Of a DNA stretch of 64,000 nucleotides, positions 17,804-24,194 are shown one piece after another (the first letter of the stretch is position 1; every line of letters starts with the position of its first letter). The notes under the pieces were generated by a model. That model was not told the origin of the DNA and searched no databases. It saw nothing but the letters and a program-made list of their open reading frames with translations. The position numbers were made by a program, and so were the translations under genes. The DNA is from a virus. The stretch covers positions 37,634 to 101,633 of IMG/VR virus record IMGVR_UViG_3300039310_000050; one strand, written 5' to 3'.

Positions 17804-17952
17804 GGTTTAAATTCCGTATCTTTAATAGAACAATTTGAGATTCTTTCTACTGGAAGAAGTCTTTCAATAAAATCACAAGCTTCCTCATAAGTATCAGTAG
17901 AAACCAATTTCTTTTTAGATTCATAAATAATAAAACGTTTAGTTTTATTCAT
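17800..17952 (-). CDS. Small hypothetical protein, 50 aa
   Basis: Begins MNKTKRFIIYESKKKLV. Its TGA overlaps the ATG of the 290-residue gene (ATGA) and its start overlaps the end of the upstream gene by 8 bp. This double overlap strongly suggests a real small gene. Function unknown. Confidence 0.6.
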   Translation of the reverse strand: MNKTKRFIIYESKKKLVSTDTYEEACDFIERLLPVERISNCSIKDTEFKP

Positions 17953-18205
17953 TTTTAAGATTTTCCAAATAAGATCTTTGTTCTAAAAGTTCTTTTCTTT
18001 CATCTGCCAAAACCACTAATATAGAACAATCTATACCATATTTTTTCAAATTATCAAGTATATCTTTCCAATTACTACAGCTTATTGATTCTAATTTATC
18101 AGAAATATCTTTCAACATATAAGCAATATCATTAAATTTTCTTGTATTATCTTCTATTTTTCTTGCTACTTCTTTTTCTTTTTTAAAATATTCTTTTACT
18201 TCCAT
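17945..18205 (-). CDS. Hypothetical helical protein, 86 aa
   Basis: Start at 18205 (MEVKEYFKKEKEVARK) behind a GGGAGGG ribosome-binding site; the frame is open further upstream only because it reads through tRNA-Leu. Strongly helical, charged, with likely coiled coil in residues 1-50. Confidence 0.62.
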   Translation of the reverse strand: MEVKEYFKKEKEVARKIEDNTRKFNDIAYMLKDISDKLESISCSNWKDILDNLKKYGIDCSILVVLADERKELLEQRSYLENLKNE

Positions 18206-18230
18206 AAAATTTCCCCTCCCTTCAAAAATT

Positions 18231-18307
18231 TGGTAGCCCGAGAGGGATTCGAACCCACAAAAAATAGCTCCTAAGGCTACCGCGTCTGCCAATTTCGCCA
18301 CCGGGCC
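18231..18307 (-). tRNA. tRNA-Leu (TAG anticodon) with a short variable arm
   Basis: Acceptor GGCCCGG/TCGGGCT, a Leu-like D arm (GGCGAAATTGG), anticodon stem GTAGC/GCTAT with loop CTTAGGA giving TAG, T-loop TTCGAAT and encoded CCA. The variable region is only about 5 T residues, whereas bacterial tRNA-Leu normally has a long variable arm. One T-T mismatch in the T stem. Confidence 0.85.
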
Positions 18308-18319
18308 AATTTTACTTTT

Positions 18320-18511
18320 CTATAATACTTCCAAAACTGGTTTAGAAATTATTTTAACTTCTTTTACCAATTTATAAATACCAAAAATCACTTCTCCATC
18401 ACCACTATTATTGCGTAATTGTTCATTTAGAAATTCAGTATCTTGTAAATCTTTTTCATTTGAAGATACTATATTTTCATCAATATCACTATATATTAAC
18501 GTATTTTCCGT
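18320..18511 (-). CDS. Small paralogue of the 18513-18740 protein, start unclear
   Basis: The frame ends in DGEVIFGIYKLVKEVKIISKP, clearly related to GQEILVGVYELVRTYKLSANP of the neighbouring gene, so it is a tandem duplicate. There is no ATG, GTG or TTG after the neighbour's stop; the only ATG in frame (18598) lies deep inside the neighbour. Either it uses a rare start, or it is reached by a +1 frameshift from the upstream gene near its AAG-AAA-GGG-AAA-TAA end, or it is decaying. Coordinates mark the part after the neighbour's stop. Confidence 0.4.
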   Translation of the reverse strand, partial: TENTLIYSDIDENIVSSNEKDLQDTEFLNEQLRNNSGDGEVIFGIYKLVKEVKIISKPVLEVL

Positions 18512-18512
18512 T

Positions 18513-18740
18513 TTATTTCCCTTTCTTTGGTGTAGTAACCAAAACTGCTGAAGGATTAGCAGATAATTTATAAGTTCTAACCAATTCATAAACTCCAACT
18601 AAAATTTCTTGTCCTTCATTAAAATTACTAAGGACATCTTCAACATACTCCTTTTGTTTTACATCAGATTCCTTAGTATCCAGATCAAAAGAATCCTTTC
18701 CTTCAACAACAACAATCGTTTTTAGTAAATTATGTGACAT
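18513..18740 (-). CDS. Hypothetical protein, 75 aa
   Basis: Starts MSHNLLKTIVVVEGK after a poly-T/AAAGAGAG stretch; ends NPSAVLVTTPKKGK. Related to the following 18320-18511 sequence. Family not recognised. Confidence 0.6.
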   Translation of the reverse strand: MSHNLLKTIVVVEGKDSFDLDTKESDVKQKEYVEDVLSNFNEGQEILVGVYELVRTYKLSANPSAVLVTTPKKGK

Positions 18741-18756
18741 TTTTTTTCTCTCTTTT

Positions 18757-19119
18757 CTATAAATATAAACTTGGTAATTTAACTGCTTCTTCTACTAATC
18801 CAACCCAATAATCATCCAAATTATCAATATTAAAATCTTTTTCACCAAAACCATTATCCCTCAAAAAATTTCTAATATACATCCCATAACCAAAATGATA
18901 TTCTGTCCACCATTCTTGTGGGTCATTATCAATCGCTTGACGAATTTTATCTATTGATTCCCGTTTTAAATGAACTTTTAAAAATTGAACACATTCATTA
19001 CGTAAATCCGGTCTTAATAAAGCCACTTTATCCGCATGATATTTTTGCCAATTTTCTGGTAAATTCAAATCGACTTCACCAGTTATTTTCTCCTCGGTTT
19101 GTTTCCATATTCTAAACAT
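18757..19119 (-). CDS. Conserved phage protein, 120 aa, DUF6794-like
   Basis: FGYGMYIRNFLRDNGFGEKDFNIDNLDDYWVGLVEEAV resembles the GxxIRN...DxxSxxIxxxY pattern of DUF6794 proteins (recalled). Preceded by a TTGACA/TATATT promoter. Function unknown. Confidence 0.62.
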   Translation of the reverse strand: MFRIWKQTEEKITGEVDLNLPENWQKYHADKVALLRPDLRNECVQFLKVHLKRESIDKIRQAIDNDPQEWWTEYHFGYGMYIRNFLRDNGFGEKDFNIDNLDDYWVGLVEEAVKLPSLYL

Positions 19120-19181
19120 ATATTACCTTTTAAATGATTGGTTCCACATGTGGATGTAATTCTTCAAAATAACATAATCTA

Positions 19182-19210
19182 AATATATCACAAATAATTC
19201 TGGTTGTCAA
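19182..19210 (-). promoter_or_regulatory. sigma70 promoter
   Basis: Minus strand TTGACA (19205-19210), 17-bp spacer, TATATT (19182-19187), directly after the 3' end of tRNA-Asn. Confidence 0.65.
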
Positions 19211-19220
19211 GTAAGAAATT

Positions 19221-19295
19221 TGGCTCTGGCCCTTGGATTCGAACCAAGATCCTAAATGTTAACAGCATTTCGCTTTACCATTAAGCTAGACCAGA
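19221..19295 (-). tRNA. tRNA-Asn (GTT anticodon)
   Basis: Acceptor TCTGGTC/GGCCAGA, anticodon stem AAATG/CATTT with loop CTGTTAA, T-loop TTCGAAT, discriminator G, encoded CCA. Confidence 0.93.
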
Positions 19296-19306
19296 AGATC
19301 CTTTAG

Positions 19307-19538
19307 CTACCCGGGAATGTAATTACTTTCAGAATCTAAAACCAATTCATATTTGAGCAAGTAAAATTTATAATTTTCAATATAACATTGGTGGTCTTTT
19401 TAAATATAAATAATAGCTTGTGTAACATAATCAGGACGTTTGTATAATTTAGCTTTACTTATTTTTTATCCACGTATCACGACCACAATAAAATGGCTTA
19501 ATCCATCCATCATTACGCCGCAAAATATACACATTCAT
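19307..19538 (-). pseudogene. Broken small gene (frameshift and in-frame stop)
   Basis: Starting at the ATG at 19538, the translation MNVYILRRNDGWIKPF YCGRDTWIKN is followed, after a one-base shift in an A-run, by SKAKLYKRPDYVTQAIIYI, then an in-frame TAA, then KDHQCYIENYKFYLLKYELVL to a TAG at 19307. The pieces together look like one small conserved phage protein of about 76 residues (pattern TWxKxRSKAK...LxYELV). The span is 232 bp, not a multiple of three. Both lesions sit in short A/T runs, so sequencing error cannot be excluded. Confidence 0.6.
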
Positions 19539-19550
19539 AATATTATCCTT

Positions 19551-19625
19551 TGGAGCGAGGTGCGAGGATCGAACTCGCATAAACTAGCTTGGAAGGCTAG
19601 CGCACAACCATTATACCAACCTCGC
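19551..19625 (-). tRNA. tRNA-Gly (TCC anticodon)
   Basis: Acceptor GCGAGGT/ACCTCGC, anticodon stem CTAGC/GCTAG with loop CTTCCAA, T-loop TTCGATC, discriminator T, encoded CCA. Confidence 0.93.
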
Positions 19626-19645
19626 CACGCTCATCCGAGGCGCCC

Positions 19646-19669
19646 ATTCGCGATTCGCGAATCGCGAAT
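19646..19669. repeat. Perfect 24-bp palindrome of three TCGCGA units
   Basis: The two 12-base halves are exact reverse complements and contain TCGCGA three times with a 7-bp period. GC-rich in an AT-rich genome. It lies between a 63-residue gene and tRNA-Gly; it could form a hairpin, be a protein-binding site, or be an imported repeat. Confidence 0.8.
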
Positions 19670-19717
19670 CCCGAATCTATAATGGTCTCATGGTCTTGAA
19701 GCCACAGGATTCCTCGC

Positions 19718-19909
19718 TTATCGAATACGCAATTGATATTGTAACTTTTCTGCCAAAATCATAATATCTTCGGCATTTTCGGTACAAACAAATCTTAACC
19801 CACTATCCTTACGTATTTCTACATTTTTTAGTATTTCATATATTTCTCCTATTGTTAGATAATCTCTCAATAGAAAAAATAAAAATAATTTAATTCGTTC
19901 TTGATCCAT
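19718..19909 (-). CDS. Small hypothetical protein, 63 aa
   Basis: Start at 19909 (MDQERIKLFLFFLLRDYLTIGEIYEIL) with GAGG upstream; the frame extends farther only through tRNA-Gln. Predicted helical N-terminus, ends AEKLQYQLRIR. The LTIGEIYEILKNVE part resembles short conserved phage helical proteins. Confidence 0.6.
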   Translation of the reverse strand: MDQERIKLFLFFLLRDYLTIGEIYEILKNVEIRKDSGLRFVCTENAEDIMILAEKLQYQLRIR

Positions 19910-19930
19910 ACTATTCCTCAATTCAAAATT

Positions 19931-20004
19931 TGGCACCCGGTCAGGGACTCGAACCCCAATTAATGGCTCCAAAGGCCACTGTCCTACCATTAGACGAACC
20001 AGGT
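19931..20004 (-). tRNA. tRNA-Gln (TTG anticodon)
   Basis: Acceptor ACCTGGT/ACCGGGT, anticodon stem GTGGC/GCCAT with loop CTTTGGA, T-loop TTCGAGT, discriminator G, encoded CCA. Confidence 0.93.
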
Positions 20005-20005
20005 A

Positions 20006-20368
20006 TTAACCCATAGAACTTGGTGAAGTACCCATAGTATTTACATTAGCATTATAAGGTTCTTCTATTTTTGACCGACGAAATTCCTTATTTTTTTCTT
20101 CTCGTTCTGTTTTATCTCTATCTTCAGTTATTGGTGTATCTTTCAAAAAATTTTCAAGAGACATATCATCCATACGGCCTACTTGGATAACTACACCATC
20201 AAGGACAAAATGCCATTCATTTGCTGGAAGATCAAGTAATATTTCTTGCCCTTCATCAAATCGGTAAGACCAATGTTCATCAGCCCCTTTAACAGGACCT
20301 ACATAACCATGCATATTTAATAAAATGGTTTGCGTTGCTTGTTTAAAAATTTCTTTATAAGATTTCAT
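20006..20368 (-). CDS. Hypothetical protein, 120 aa
   Basis: Not recognised. The middle (RFDEGQEILLDLPANEWHFVLDGVVIQVG) is beta-rich; the C-terminal 45 residues are charged and probably disordered. The stop codon is directly before tRNA-Gln. Confidence 0.6.
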   Translation of the reverse strand: MKSYKEIFKQATQTILLNMHGYVGPVKGADEHWSYRFDEGQEILLDLPANEWHFVLDGVVIQVGRMDDMSLENFLKDTPITEDRDKTEREEKNKEFRRSKIEEPYNANVNTMGTSPSSMG

Positions 20369-20380
20369 ATTTAATATTTA

Positions 20381-20776
20381 TCAAAATTTCAAAAAACTTT
20401 CATGGATTAATATACCTTTTGGTGGTCTTGTTTCACACCTTCCATACCGAGAACTACAATTATATGGTATATATTTCTCAGTATTAAAAATTGCTTTCTT
20501 TCCATTTAAAGGACCACCAATACAAGGAAATTTAGTAGATCCACTTACTCTTTTATAAGAATAACTATATTCCCATTTTGATTTGGTTTTTAATTTATAA
20601 AATACATCACTAATAAAAACATCTTCCGATCGATTTTCAGTTTCATTATGTATTGTTAACACATCCTGATCCCATTTTATATCATATTTTTCATAAGAAT
20701 CATAATCTTTTAAGAAAGCGGGTTGTTTGAATGTTCGTTTTATAACATCAGGGAATTTCGTTTTTCCTATCCACAT
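20381..20776 (-). CDS. Hypothetical protein, 131 aa
   Basis: Not assigned. FPCIGGPLNGKKAIFN is a pattern seen in many phage and bacterial small proteins of unknown role. Its ATG overlaps the stop of the tiny upstream gene. Confidence 0.6.
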   Translation of the reverse strand: MWIGKTKFPDVIKRTFKQPAFLKDYDSYEKYDIKWDQDVLTIHNETENRSEDVFISDVFYKLKTKSKWEYSYSYKRVSGSTKFPCIGGPLNGKKAIFNTEKYIPYNCSSRYGRCETRPPKGILIHESFLKF

Positions 20777-20853
20777 ACTACTACTCCATGTTTAAATAAT
20801 ACACTCGGTTCTATCGTTCCATCATTATACATTGCAACCTTTTCTTCACTCAT
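20767..20853 (-). CDS. Possible 28-aa protein
   Basis: MSEEKVAMYNDGTIEPSVLF, with GGTGGA before the ATG and its TAG inside the next gene's start region. Overlap style matches the rest of the operon, but the length makes it uncertain. Confidence 0.35.
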   Translation of the reverse strand: MSEEKVAMYNDGTIEPSVLFKHGVVVCG

Positions 20854-20884
20854 AATTTCCACCAATAATATACATGAAATAACA

Positions 20885-22069
20885 TTACATATCCTTCTTA
20901 TCCCGAAATCCAAGTGCCCTTGGAAACCTTGGAATACCATCTGCTGTTAAATTTTGAAATGCTACTTTCACCAACTTACCAATATATTTCTTTCCATCTC
21001 GGTAATATTCTTCACGTTTTGCCGCCGATGCTTTAGGTGTAGCTTTAAATCTCTTATGATCTTTTGTTTCACAAATCCAAATGGCTGAATTAGCCATTTT
21101 ACCAACACCATGTTCGAAATCAACTACCTTATATTCTGCATCTTGGAAAGATTTTACTTTTTGAATATCGCTTGATCGGTGGCCAAATAAATATTCACCA
21201 TCCCAATTACGGACAATACATCCTTCATATCCTTGTTCCACAAATGTTTTTTCAAAATCAAAAATTTCATCATATTCATATGTAGGTTGTAAACATGCAC
21301 TACAAACTCCTGCATAATATTTTGGTAATTTAACTACTTGATTTACAATATAAGTTGGTACTAAAACCAAATATGCACTTTCATATTTTGGACTAGTAGG
21401 GTTTAATTTATGAAAAAATGCTTCAAGATTTTTCAAGCGATTCTTCCAAATATCACGTTTCCCCAATTCATTAATTGGCATATCAAATACATGATATTCT
21501 AATTGTTCTGTTTCACCTTCATGATATTTCTTTGCCCATGAAGTAAGAGATTCAAAATCAACTCCATGAACATATAATTCACCATCCAGAACCATTTCTT
21601 GTGGCATTACTTTTTCAAGTTCTTCAATAATATGTTTAGGAGCCGTCCATTCTTTACCACCGCGAGTCCCTAATACTACACGGCCATCTTCCCAATATGC
21701 CATTGCACGAACACCATCCAATTTTGGTTGGAGGTCACATGGATAAACGATTCCGCGGCCTTTCTTTTTATGAAAATCGTGTGCCAACATAGGTAAAAAG
21801 ATTTCTTCTTTAGCACCTTCTTTAGTTTCAGAATATTTTCGTTCCCGTTTAAAAGTCCACATTGCTTGAGCTTCCAAAATTGCTTGTTCTTCCGCAGTTG
21901 TGGCATTTGCTTTACCAAAATTTTTTGGAGTAGCTTTTTTGGGTGAAAGTTGTAATTTACCACCAATTTGTCCATGGCGGGTAATAATAGTATCACCTTC
22001 TGTCCAAATATCCCATTGAACTAAAGCTCCCGTTTTACTTTTATGATATAATGTTGGAAATGTTTTCAT
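20885..22069 (-). CDS. 30: ATP-dependent DNA ligase with N-terminal WGR domain
   Basis: 394 residues from MKTFPTLYHK at 22069, preferred over farther ATGs because it starts right after the upstream stop. Residues 1-80 form a WGR-like domain (VQWDIWTEGDTIITRHGQIGG). The nucleotidyltransferase has motif I PKLDGVR with lysine 116, then VLDGELY, EGCIVRN and the EYKVVDF/GKLVKVAF end. It seals nicks in phage DNA, the role of T4 gene 30, though its WGR architecture differs from T4 ligase. Residues about 243-264 (QVVKLPKYYAGVCSACLQPTY) are an insertion encoded by a 65-bp sequence identical to one at 34445-34509. Confidence 0.88.
   Translation of the reverse strand: MKTFPTLYHKSKTGALVQWDIWTEGDTIITRHGQIGGKLQLSPKKATPKNFGKANATTAEEQAILEAQAMWTFKRERKYSETKEGAKEEIFLPMLAHDFHKKKGRGIVYPCDLQPKLDGVRAMAYWEDGRVVLGTRGGKEWTAPKHIIEELEKVMPQEMVLDGELYVHGVDFESLTSWAKKYHEGETEQLEYHVFDMPINELGKRDIWKNRLKNLEAFFHKLNPTSPKYESAYLVLVPTYIVNQVVKLPKYYAGVCSACLQPTYEYDEIFDFEKTFVEQGYEGCIVRNWDGEYLFGHRSSDIQKVKSFQDAEYKVVDFEHGVGKMANSAIWICETKDHKRFKATPKASAAKREEYYRDGKKYIGKLVKVAFQNLTADGIPRFPRALGFRDKKDM
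21278..21342 (-). repeat. 65-bp direct repeat, copy inside DNA ligase
   Basis: Base-for-base identical to 34445-34509, same strand and reading frame; flanking bases differ immediately on both sides. Encodes 21 residues including CSAC. Confidence 0.95.
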
Positions 22070-22070
22070 T

Positions 22071-22256
22071 TTAAAATCCTTGTGAACGGTCATATGCAGC
22101 TTCCGCTTGAGCGGCCTTTTTTTCCGACCAATTAACCTCAGCATCAAGGAAAACATTATACTGTTCATTTTCAGGCAAATCGTAAAAATCTACACCAAAA
22201 CGTTCTTCAGCAAGACGTTCTGCTTCCATTTGAATTTCATATTTATAGTCTGACAT
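22071..22256 (-). CDS. Hypothetical protein, 61 aa
   Basis: MSDYKYEIQMEAERLAEERFGVDFYDLP, a charged helical protein. The ATG at 22256 follows TTGAGGTT; the same AATTGAGGTTGAA leader also precedes the gene at 25276. First gene after the promoter at 22274-22302 and directly upstream of the ligase. Confidence 0.65.
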   Translation of the reverse strand: MSDYKYEIQMEAERLAEERFGVDFYDLPENEQYNVFLDAEVNWSEKKAAQAEAAYDRSQGF

Positions 22257-22273
22257 ATTCAACCTCAATTACA

Positions 22274-22302
22274 ATTATAGCGTATGTAAGGCCGCTTGTC
22301 AA
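22274..22302 (-). promoter_or_regulatory. Consensus sigma70 promoter
   Basis: Minus strand TTGACA (22297-22302), 17-bp spacer, TATAAT (22274-22279): a perfect match. Drives the 61-residue gene and the ligase. Confidence 0.85.
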
Positions 22303-22315
22303 GTGATTTTTAAAG

Positions 22316-22408
22316 ACGCCTAGTGGATTCTTTGCTCACGCGAAAGAACCCTGTAAGGAGGCGAGATGATCTTGCTCAAGGACCATCTTCTTGTGGTATG
22401 CTAGGCGT
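22316..22408 (-). ncRNA. Structured noncoding element A, about 93 nt
   Basis: Closed by an exact 8-bp inverted repeat (ACGCCTAG at one end, CTAGGCGT at the other). Inside, on the minus strand, are two hairpins: one from GATGGTC paired with GATCATC, one from GGTTCTTT paired with AAAGAATCC, capped by GC-GTGA-GC (a GNRA-type loop). A G-U pair on the minus strand is an A-C mismatch on the plus strand, so the minus RNA folds better, the same direction as the tRNAs. The joining segment includes CCTCCTTA, the same as the 3' end of 16S rRNA. It lies between tRNA-Thr and the next promoter. No known RNA family recognised. Confidence 0.55.
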
Positions 22409-22421
22409 ACCCATACCAAAC

Positions 22422-22498
22422 TGGAGCCGCGGGGGAGAATCGAACTCCCTCTCTGTTGATTACAGGTCAACCGCTTTCCCGGATTAAGCTACCGTGGC
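22422..22498 (-). tRNA. tRNA-Thr (TGT anticodon)
   Basis: Anticodon stem GTTGA/TCAAC with loop CCTGTAA, T-loop TTCGATT, encoded CCA. The acceptor stem GCCACGG/CCGCGGC has one A-C mismatch at position 4. Confidence 0.9.
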
Positions 22499-22570
22499 TA
22501 ATAACTTTTTCCTTTTATTTTAAAAATAAATCTCCTTCCCTTACCTTTTGTATTTAAAGATCCGAAATTA

Positions 22571-22646
22571 TGGCGGGACCGAACGGATTCGAACCGTCAA
22601 CATCTTGCTCGACAGGCAAGAACTCTAACCATTGAGCTACGGTCCC
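22571..22646 (-). tRNA. tRNA-Asp (GTC anticodon)
   Basis: Acceptor GGGACCG/CGGTCCC, anticodon stem CTTGC/GCAAG with loop CTGTCGA, T-loop TTCGAAT, discriminator G, encoded CCA. Its first G is also the last base of the upstream gene's TAG stop. Confidence 0.93.
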
Positions 22647-22870
22647 TAAACTTTCTTTTTCGGATAATCATTCACATAAAATCCAGGGCCCACAAATTTC
22701 AATGCGGAAGTAGAAACTTTCCGTTCCAAGTGGCCGCGGCATCTACTTTCTGTCAATTCATAATTTTCTGCTAAATCACCGTGGGTCAAAACTCTGGCTT
22801 CTTCATCCATCTTTTGGAAGATTTCAAAAGTCTTTCCGCATTCACTACACACGTAATCGTAATATGGCAT
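22646..22870 (-). CDS. FmdB-like zinc-ribbon protein, 74 aa
   Basis: From MPYYDYVCSECGKTFEIFQKM at 22870: the N-terminal CxxC and Y-x-C pattern is that of FmdB-family putative regulatory proteins, with a later TESRCRGHLERKVS supplying one more cysteine rather than a full second CxxC. Possibly a small DNA- or RNA-binding protein. The TAG stop shares its G with tRNA-Asp. Confidence 0.72.
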   Translation of the reverse strand: MPYYDYVCSECGKTFEIFQKMDEEARVLTHGDLAENYELTESRCRGHLERKVSTSALKFVGPGFYVNDYPKKKV

Positions 22871-22877
22871 AAAAATC

Positions 22878-23660
22878 CTAATGGTCTTTTTCACCCTGTG
22901 TAGCCGCAGGTAATGGAGCATCTGGATCCGATTGATACCATTTATATTTTCCATCTTTTAATAATTTTCGAAATTTAATTAAACGCGATACTGGCATAGC
23001 AATCATACTTGTTTGTGCTACAGTACCAACTATAAAAGCACAAATAGCATGTTGATTCAAACAAATAACCGATGAACCACTTGATCCACCATTTATACCA
23101 AATTCTTGTAATAATATAGTTCCAGTCCATTGAATGGCATCATCAACAATAGGACGATCAACACTTGTACTAGAAACAGACCCTAAAAACACTTGTTTAC
23201 CAATTCCTAATGGACCACCAACATTAATTACTTCATCTAATAAATTAGGATCTTCACCTAATGGAATAATAGGAAAACTAAAAGTTTTATCAACTGTTAA
23301 TAAGAAAAAATCATCACCTTTAGTCCTATATCCGCAACCTTTAGGAATTGCTTTTAAATAAACTTTATCCCCAGGAATATCTGGAGATATAAAGAAAAAT
23401 GTTTTTTCTGGTGTAACTGTCTTTTTTTCCGAATCATCTATACAACCACAATGAGCGGCTGTAACAAATGTATATGTAGTTTTATCTTCATCAATAGCTG
23501 TAGCGGTGCATTTCATTTCCATTGTACCTTGTGCTGTTTGAGCATATAATAATGTTGTAGCTGGCCATAATACTTTATTCACATATAATTTATCGGCATT
23601 CGATAACTGTCCGAATATTAATGTTGAAAACATCAACGAAAGAACTATTAATTTCGTCAT
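22878..23660 (-). CDS. Secreted trypsin-like serine protease, 260 aa
   Basis: An N-terminal signal peptide (LIVLSLMFSTLIFGQLSNA, residues 4-22) and the S1 triad candidates: histidine 70 in VTAAHC, aspartate 117 or 118 in KGDDFFLL, serine 195 in NGGSSGSSVI. Cysteines flank the histidine. It should be exported to the periplasm or outside. Serine proteases of this kind are rare in T4-like phages; roles could include processing envelope proteins or effects on neighbouring cells (inference). The downstream zinc-ribbon gene begins 8 bp after its end. Confidence 0.85.
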   Translation of the reverse strand: MTKLIVLSLMFSTLIFGQLSNADKLYVNKVLWPATTLLYAQTAQGTMEMKCTATAIDEDKTTYTFVTAAHCGCIDDSEKKTVTPEKTFFFISPDIPGDKVYLKAIPKGCGYRTKGDDFFLLTVDKTFSFPIIPLGEDPNLLDEVINVGGPLGIGKQVFLGSVSSTSVDRPIVDDAIQWTGTILLQEFGINGGSSGSSVICLNQHAICAFIVGTVAQTSMIAMPVSRLIKFRKLLKDGKYKWYQSDPDAPLPAATQGEKDH

Positions 23661-23681
23661 CCAATTTCCTTAATTTAAATT

Positions 23682-23927
23682 TTAATCTCCTTTTCTTGGA
23701 TCTTCTTTACTAGCATTTTTAATTTCTATTTCTGTTAATTTTACAGTTAATTCATTTTCATCCATTGCTTCAAAAAGAGCCATTTCAATAGCAATACCAC
23801 CCTCTTCTTTTATAGTGGCTGCCCGTTTATTAATTCCGTGTGATACTAATAAATGATCTTTTTCCTTATCAGATAATTGATTCATTTGTTTTACAAATTT
23901 AAGTGTATTTAATAATGTATGTTGCAT
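23682..23927 (-). CDS. Hypothetical protein, 81 aa
   Basis: MQHTLLNTLKFVKQMNQLSDKEKDHLLVSHGINKRAATIKEEGGIAIEMALFEAM; helical, acidic. Start at the inner ATG (23927), which follows two bases after the stop of a tiny upstream frame. Unknown function. Confidence 0.55.
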   Translation of the reverse strand: MQHTLLNTLKFVKQMNQLSDKEKDHLLVSHGINKRAATIKEEGGIAIEMALFEAMDENELTVKLTEIEIKNASKEDPRKGD

Positions 23928-23929
23928 AC

Positions 23930-24004
23930 TTATAACCATTCTCTTCCATAATCTTGTTCTTGATCATATCTTATTAATCTTTCAACAAAATCTTTTATTT
24001 TCAT
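23930..24004 (-). CDS. Possible 24-aa protein
   Basis: MKIKDFVERLIRYDQEQDYG with AAGGAAA upstream; ends two bases before the next ATG. Pattern xDFVERLIRYD is plausible for a helix, but length limits certainty. Confidence 0.38.
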   Translation of the reverse strand: MKIKDFVERLIRYDQEQDYGREWL

Positions 24005-24022
24005 GATATTTCCTTTAATCTT

Positions 24023-24098
24023 TGGAGGGACGTCAGAGAGTTGAACTCTATCTAATGGTTCCACAGACCATCGTGCTTACCGGCAACACTTCCGTCCC
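24023..24098 (-). tRNA. tRNA-His (GTG anticodon)
   Basis: Anticodon stem ATGGT/ACCAT with loop CTGTGGA, T-loop TTCAACT, encoded CCA. Acceptor GGGACGG/ACGTCCC has a G-A mismatch at the inner end, and the usual -1 G of tRNA-His is replaced by A. Follows tRNA-Tyr without any spacer. Confidence 0.88.
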
Positions 24099-24190
24099 TG
24101 GTGTAAGGTAATGGATTTGAACCACTGAGGCCTCCGAAGAGACAAAGGAGCTACAGCCCTTCGCATTCAACCGAACTCTGCCAACCTTAC
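24099..24190 (-). tRNA. tRNA-Tyr (GTA anticodon)
   Basis: Acceptor GTAAGGT/ACCTTAC, anticodon stem AAGGG/TCCTT with loop CTGTAGC giving GTA, long variable arm capped by TTCG as usual for bacterial Tyr, T-loop TTCAAAT, encoded CCA. Confidence 0.92.
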
Positions 24191-24194
24191 AAAA

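Noticed and set aside
18758-18765. Plus-strand TATAAATA
   Set aside because: It lies in the last codons of a minus-strand gene and no plus-strand gene follows.
19680-19717. tRNA-like piece near the 24-bp palindrome (TGG-TCTTGAAG-CCA)
   Set aside because: Only a 3-bp stem, and no acceptor or T arm can be formed.
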